From STC-74 sp043756665 (lineage in GTDB: Bacteria; Patescibacteriota; Gracilibacteria; BD1-5; UBA2023), in contig JAYUQR010000133.1 in NCBI GenBank assembly GCA_043756665.1, positions 1 to 7,440 on the forward strand: a stretch of 7,440 nucleotides of DNA, in the 5' to 3' direction. Shown one piece after another: positions 6,412-7,440 of this stretch. Positions within the stretch are counted from its first letter, which is position 1; each line of letters begins with the position of its first letter. A program made the position numbers and the translations under genes. The notes below the pieces were generated by a model. That model was given only the letters and a program-made list of their open reading frames with translations. It did not search any database and was not told the DNA's origin.

Positions 6412-6701
6412 TGCAACTCATCAATCTCTCACATTTCAATACTGACTACCGAAAACGGCGTGATATCGAAACGGCTCTTGCATGGAACGCGGTGAAGAAA
6501 ACCCTCATCGAACTCGGACGAGAGGAATTATTCGAGTATATCCAGAGTGTGAAAGTCACGGAGAAAAATATCATCCTCACGACGGGAAAACCGATCGTGA
6601 ATGCGGAATTGAAACTCATGGGTTCAATGATACTCCAGAATGTGAATATAGGGCTCAAGACTATTGGTTCCCTGGAGCGGATGGGGATGCGACTAAAGTA
6701 G
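6411..6701 (+). CDS. Hypothetical protein (96 aa), core-like codon use
   Basis: ATG 6411 to TAG 6699, with no in-frame UGA. The codon choice (ATC, CTC, GAG, CGG) matches pnp and the methyltransferase, supporting a native gene. Predicted layout: an N-terminal helical Arg/Lys-rich part with a Trp (residues 12-40), then strands (VKVTEKNIILTTGK, about 47-60), then a helix with NAELKLMGSMILQNVN (about 63-78) and a basic tail. This order of Trp-bearing helix, beta pair and E-L helix loosely recalls DUF721/DciA-like proteins, but the match is weak and I do not assign it. The stop lies inside the 3' end of the convergent minus-strand gene (41-bp overlap). Confidence 0.7.
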   Translation: MQLINLSHFNTDYRKRRDIETALAWNAVKKTLIELGREELFEYIQSVKVTEKNIILTTGKPIVNAELKLMGSMILQNVNIGLKTIGSLERMGMRLK

Positions 6702-7440
6702 GAGACCCGAGTGAATCGGCACGGGTAAGTATGCTTTCCAAGTTATGTATCACTCACGCGAATATCGTATCTATTTCAGAGTTTTTTCAGATTTGTGATC
6801 TGAGGAGCTTCTGATAGAGCCGTGCACGCATAAAGAGTATTTTTGCCTTAAAAACATATTCTGAGTATTTTTCTGAAGCAATCGTATCAGGCAATAATAA
6901 GTAATAATTATCCCAAGTGTTATATATTTGATCAGATATTTTTAGGCTAATAATTAGCTTCTTTATCCTCTCATGACCCTGATTATCAAAGGTGAATTCG
7001 CTCATCAGTACCACTTGGAGTATTGCAGCAAGATTATCTACCATTCTTTTGGAAAATTTCGATATTGCTTCTCAAGAAAATCAATCAAATCTCTGATTAT
7101 GTTGTTGCCACCAGAGAAACAGGCAGTGTTGCACAAATCTATAGAGGTCAGTGATTATATTTTGATCTAATCATTCTCCATTCATTAGTCGAGAAATCAC
7201 ACTGGAACGATCACTTCAAAGATTATGAGAAATAAATACTCATAGCTGTGGATCACGAGGAGCACAAAATACTATATTGTGCTTCTCAGTAGTATCTCGT
7301 GACCAATATTCATGTAAAGATTCACACCTTCCGAGTACATCATGAACAATCTTCTGAGCGGATGAGAGAGAAAAAAGTGCTTCTCCTCGAAGAGATGAGA
7401 TATCATCAAGTGGGAAATCATATAATCTCAGTGATGCATA
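6661..7440 (-). CDS. Unrecognised protein, N-terminus beyond the window (at least 259 aa), code 25
   Basis: The reverse-strand frame has no UAA or UAG from the right edge (7440) to the TAG at 6663-6661, 260 codons including the stop. Seven UGA codons, at 7242, 7218, 7173, 7083, 7074, 6789 and 6756 (first bases), need reading as Gly. I do not recognise the family. The visible protein looks largely helical: QKIVHDVLGR, an aromatic segment FLWWQQHNQRF, KRMVDNLAAILQVVLM, and a Lys/Arg/Tyr-rich helix (KAKILFMRARLYQKLLR) before a Ser/Pro-rich tail. No membrane segment or signal is obvious. Codon use is AT-rich, like the 2511-3373 island. The 3' end overlaps the plus-strand gene by 41 bp, with no terminator hairpin visible there. 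Confidence 0.75.
7257..7287. repeat. 11-bp inverted repeat inside the minus-strand gene
   Basis: GAGGAGCACAA (7257-7267) pairs with TTGTGCTTCTC (7277-7287), with one G-U pair and a 9-nt loop. It lies in the coding frame of the minus-strand gene. It may be a short palindromic element like those in the other genes, or chance. Confidence 0.4.

Noticed and set aside
6705..6726. ACCCG/CGGGT inverted repeat as a terminator
   Set aside because: The stem is only 5 bp with a 12-nt loop and no T-tract on either strand, and it lies inside the minus-strand frame.
6661..6730. Possible tRNA-like segment with a GGTTCCC string and small stems
   Set aside because: No acceptor stem pairing or anticodon arm can be fitted, and the bases are explained by two overlapping convergent genes.

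Overview
The window reads as a normal bacterial chromosome segment only if UGA is translated as glycine (genetic code 25), with UAA and UAG as the only stops. Under the standard code every long gene is broken. With UGA as Gly, the pieces join into full-length proteins, and several UGA codons fall on glycines that are near-invariant in their families: the DGITALQMD-type motif, the KGRI end of the S1 domain in PNPase, and motif I (DPFCGxGT) of a methyltransferase. This code is known from the candidate-phyla-radiation lineages Gracilibacteria (BD1-5) and Absconditabacteria (SR1). The fairly GC-rich codon choice of the core genes (CTC, ATC, TCG, GAG) leans towards Gracilibacteria, but this is an inference.

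Layout: 1-239 is an AT-rich start with a sigma70-like promoter and a leader ending in a heptanucleotide repeat. 240-2510 (+) is pnp, polynucleotide phosphorylase. 2511-3373 is an AT-rich island with different codon use, holding small unrecognised ORFs in one shared frame, a perfect palindrome over a promoter, and a strong terminator at 3406-3433. 3535-4605 (+) is a two-lobed SIS-domain (phosphosugar isomerase-like) protein with its own promoter. 4648-6177 (+) is a Trm11/TrmG10-like RNA methyltransferase, probably leaderless. 6268-6411 is a doubtful 47-aa ORF coupled to a 96-aa unknown gene (6411-6701). A long minus-strand gene enters from the right edge and ends at 6661, overlapping that gene tail to tail.

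The most notable signal is that all three recognisable housekeeping-type genes carry in-frame insertions of dispersed intergenic-type repeats. These are palindromic elements (1137-1224, 4044-4200, 4939-5011) and heptanucleotide tandem arrays (5248-5286, 5424-5451, 5488-5512, and a 7-8 bp variant at 5806-5832). They sit between conserved blocks, contain no in-frame UAA or UAG, and are translated into low-complexity peptides resembling spurious translations seen in unrelated bacteria. A heptamer array of the same style lies just before pnp (204-238). The arrangement recalls Rickettsia palindromic elements and cyanobacterial STRR repeats, here in a code-25 genome.

Functionally, pnp and the methyltransferase belong to RNA decay and RNA modification, and the SIS protein to sugar-phosphate metabolism. 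Separate promoters and a terminator suggest short transcription units rather than one operon.
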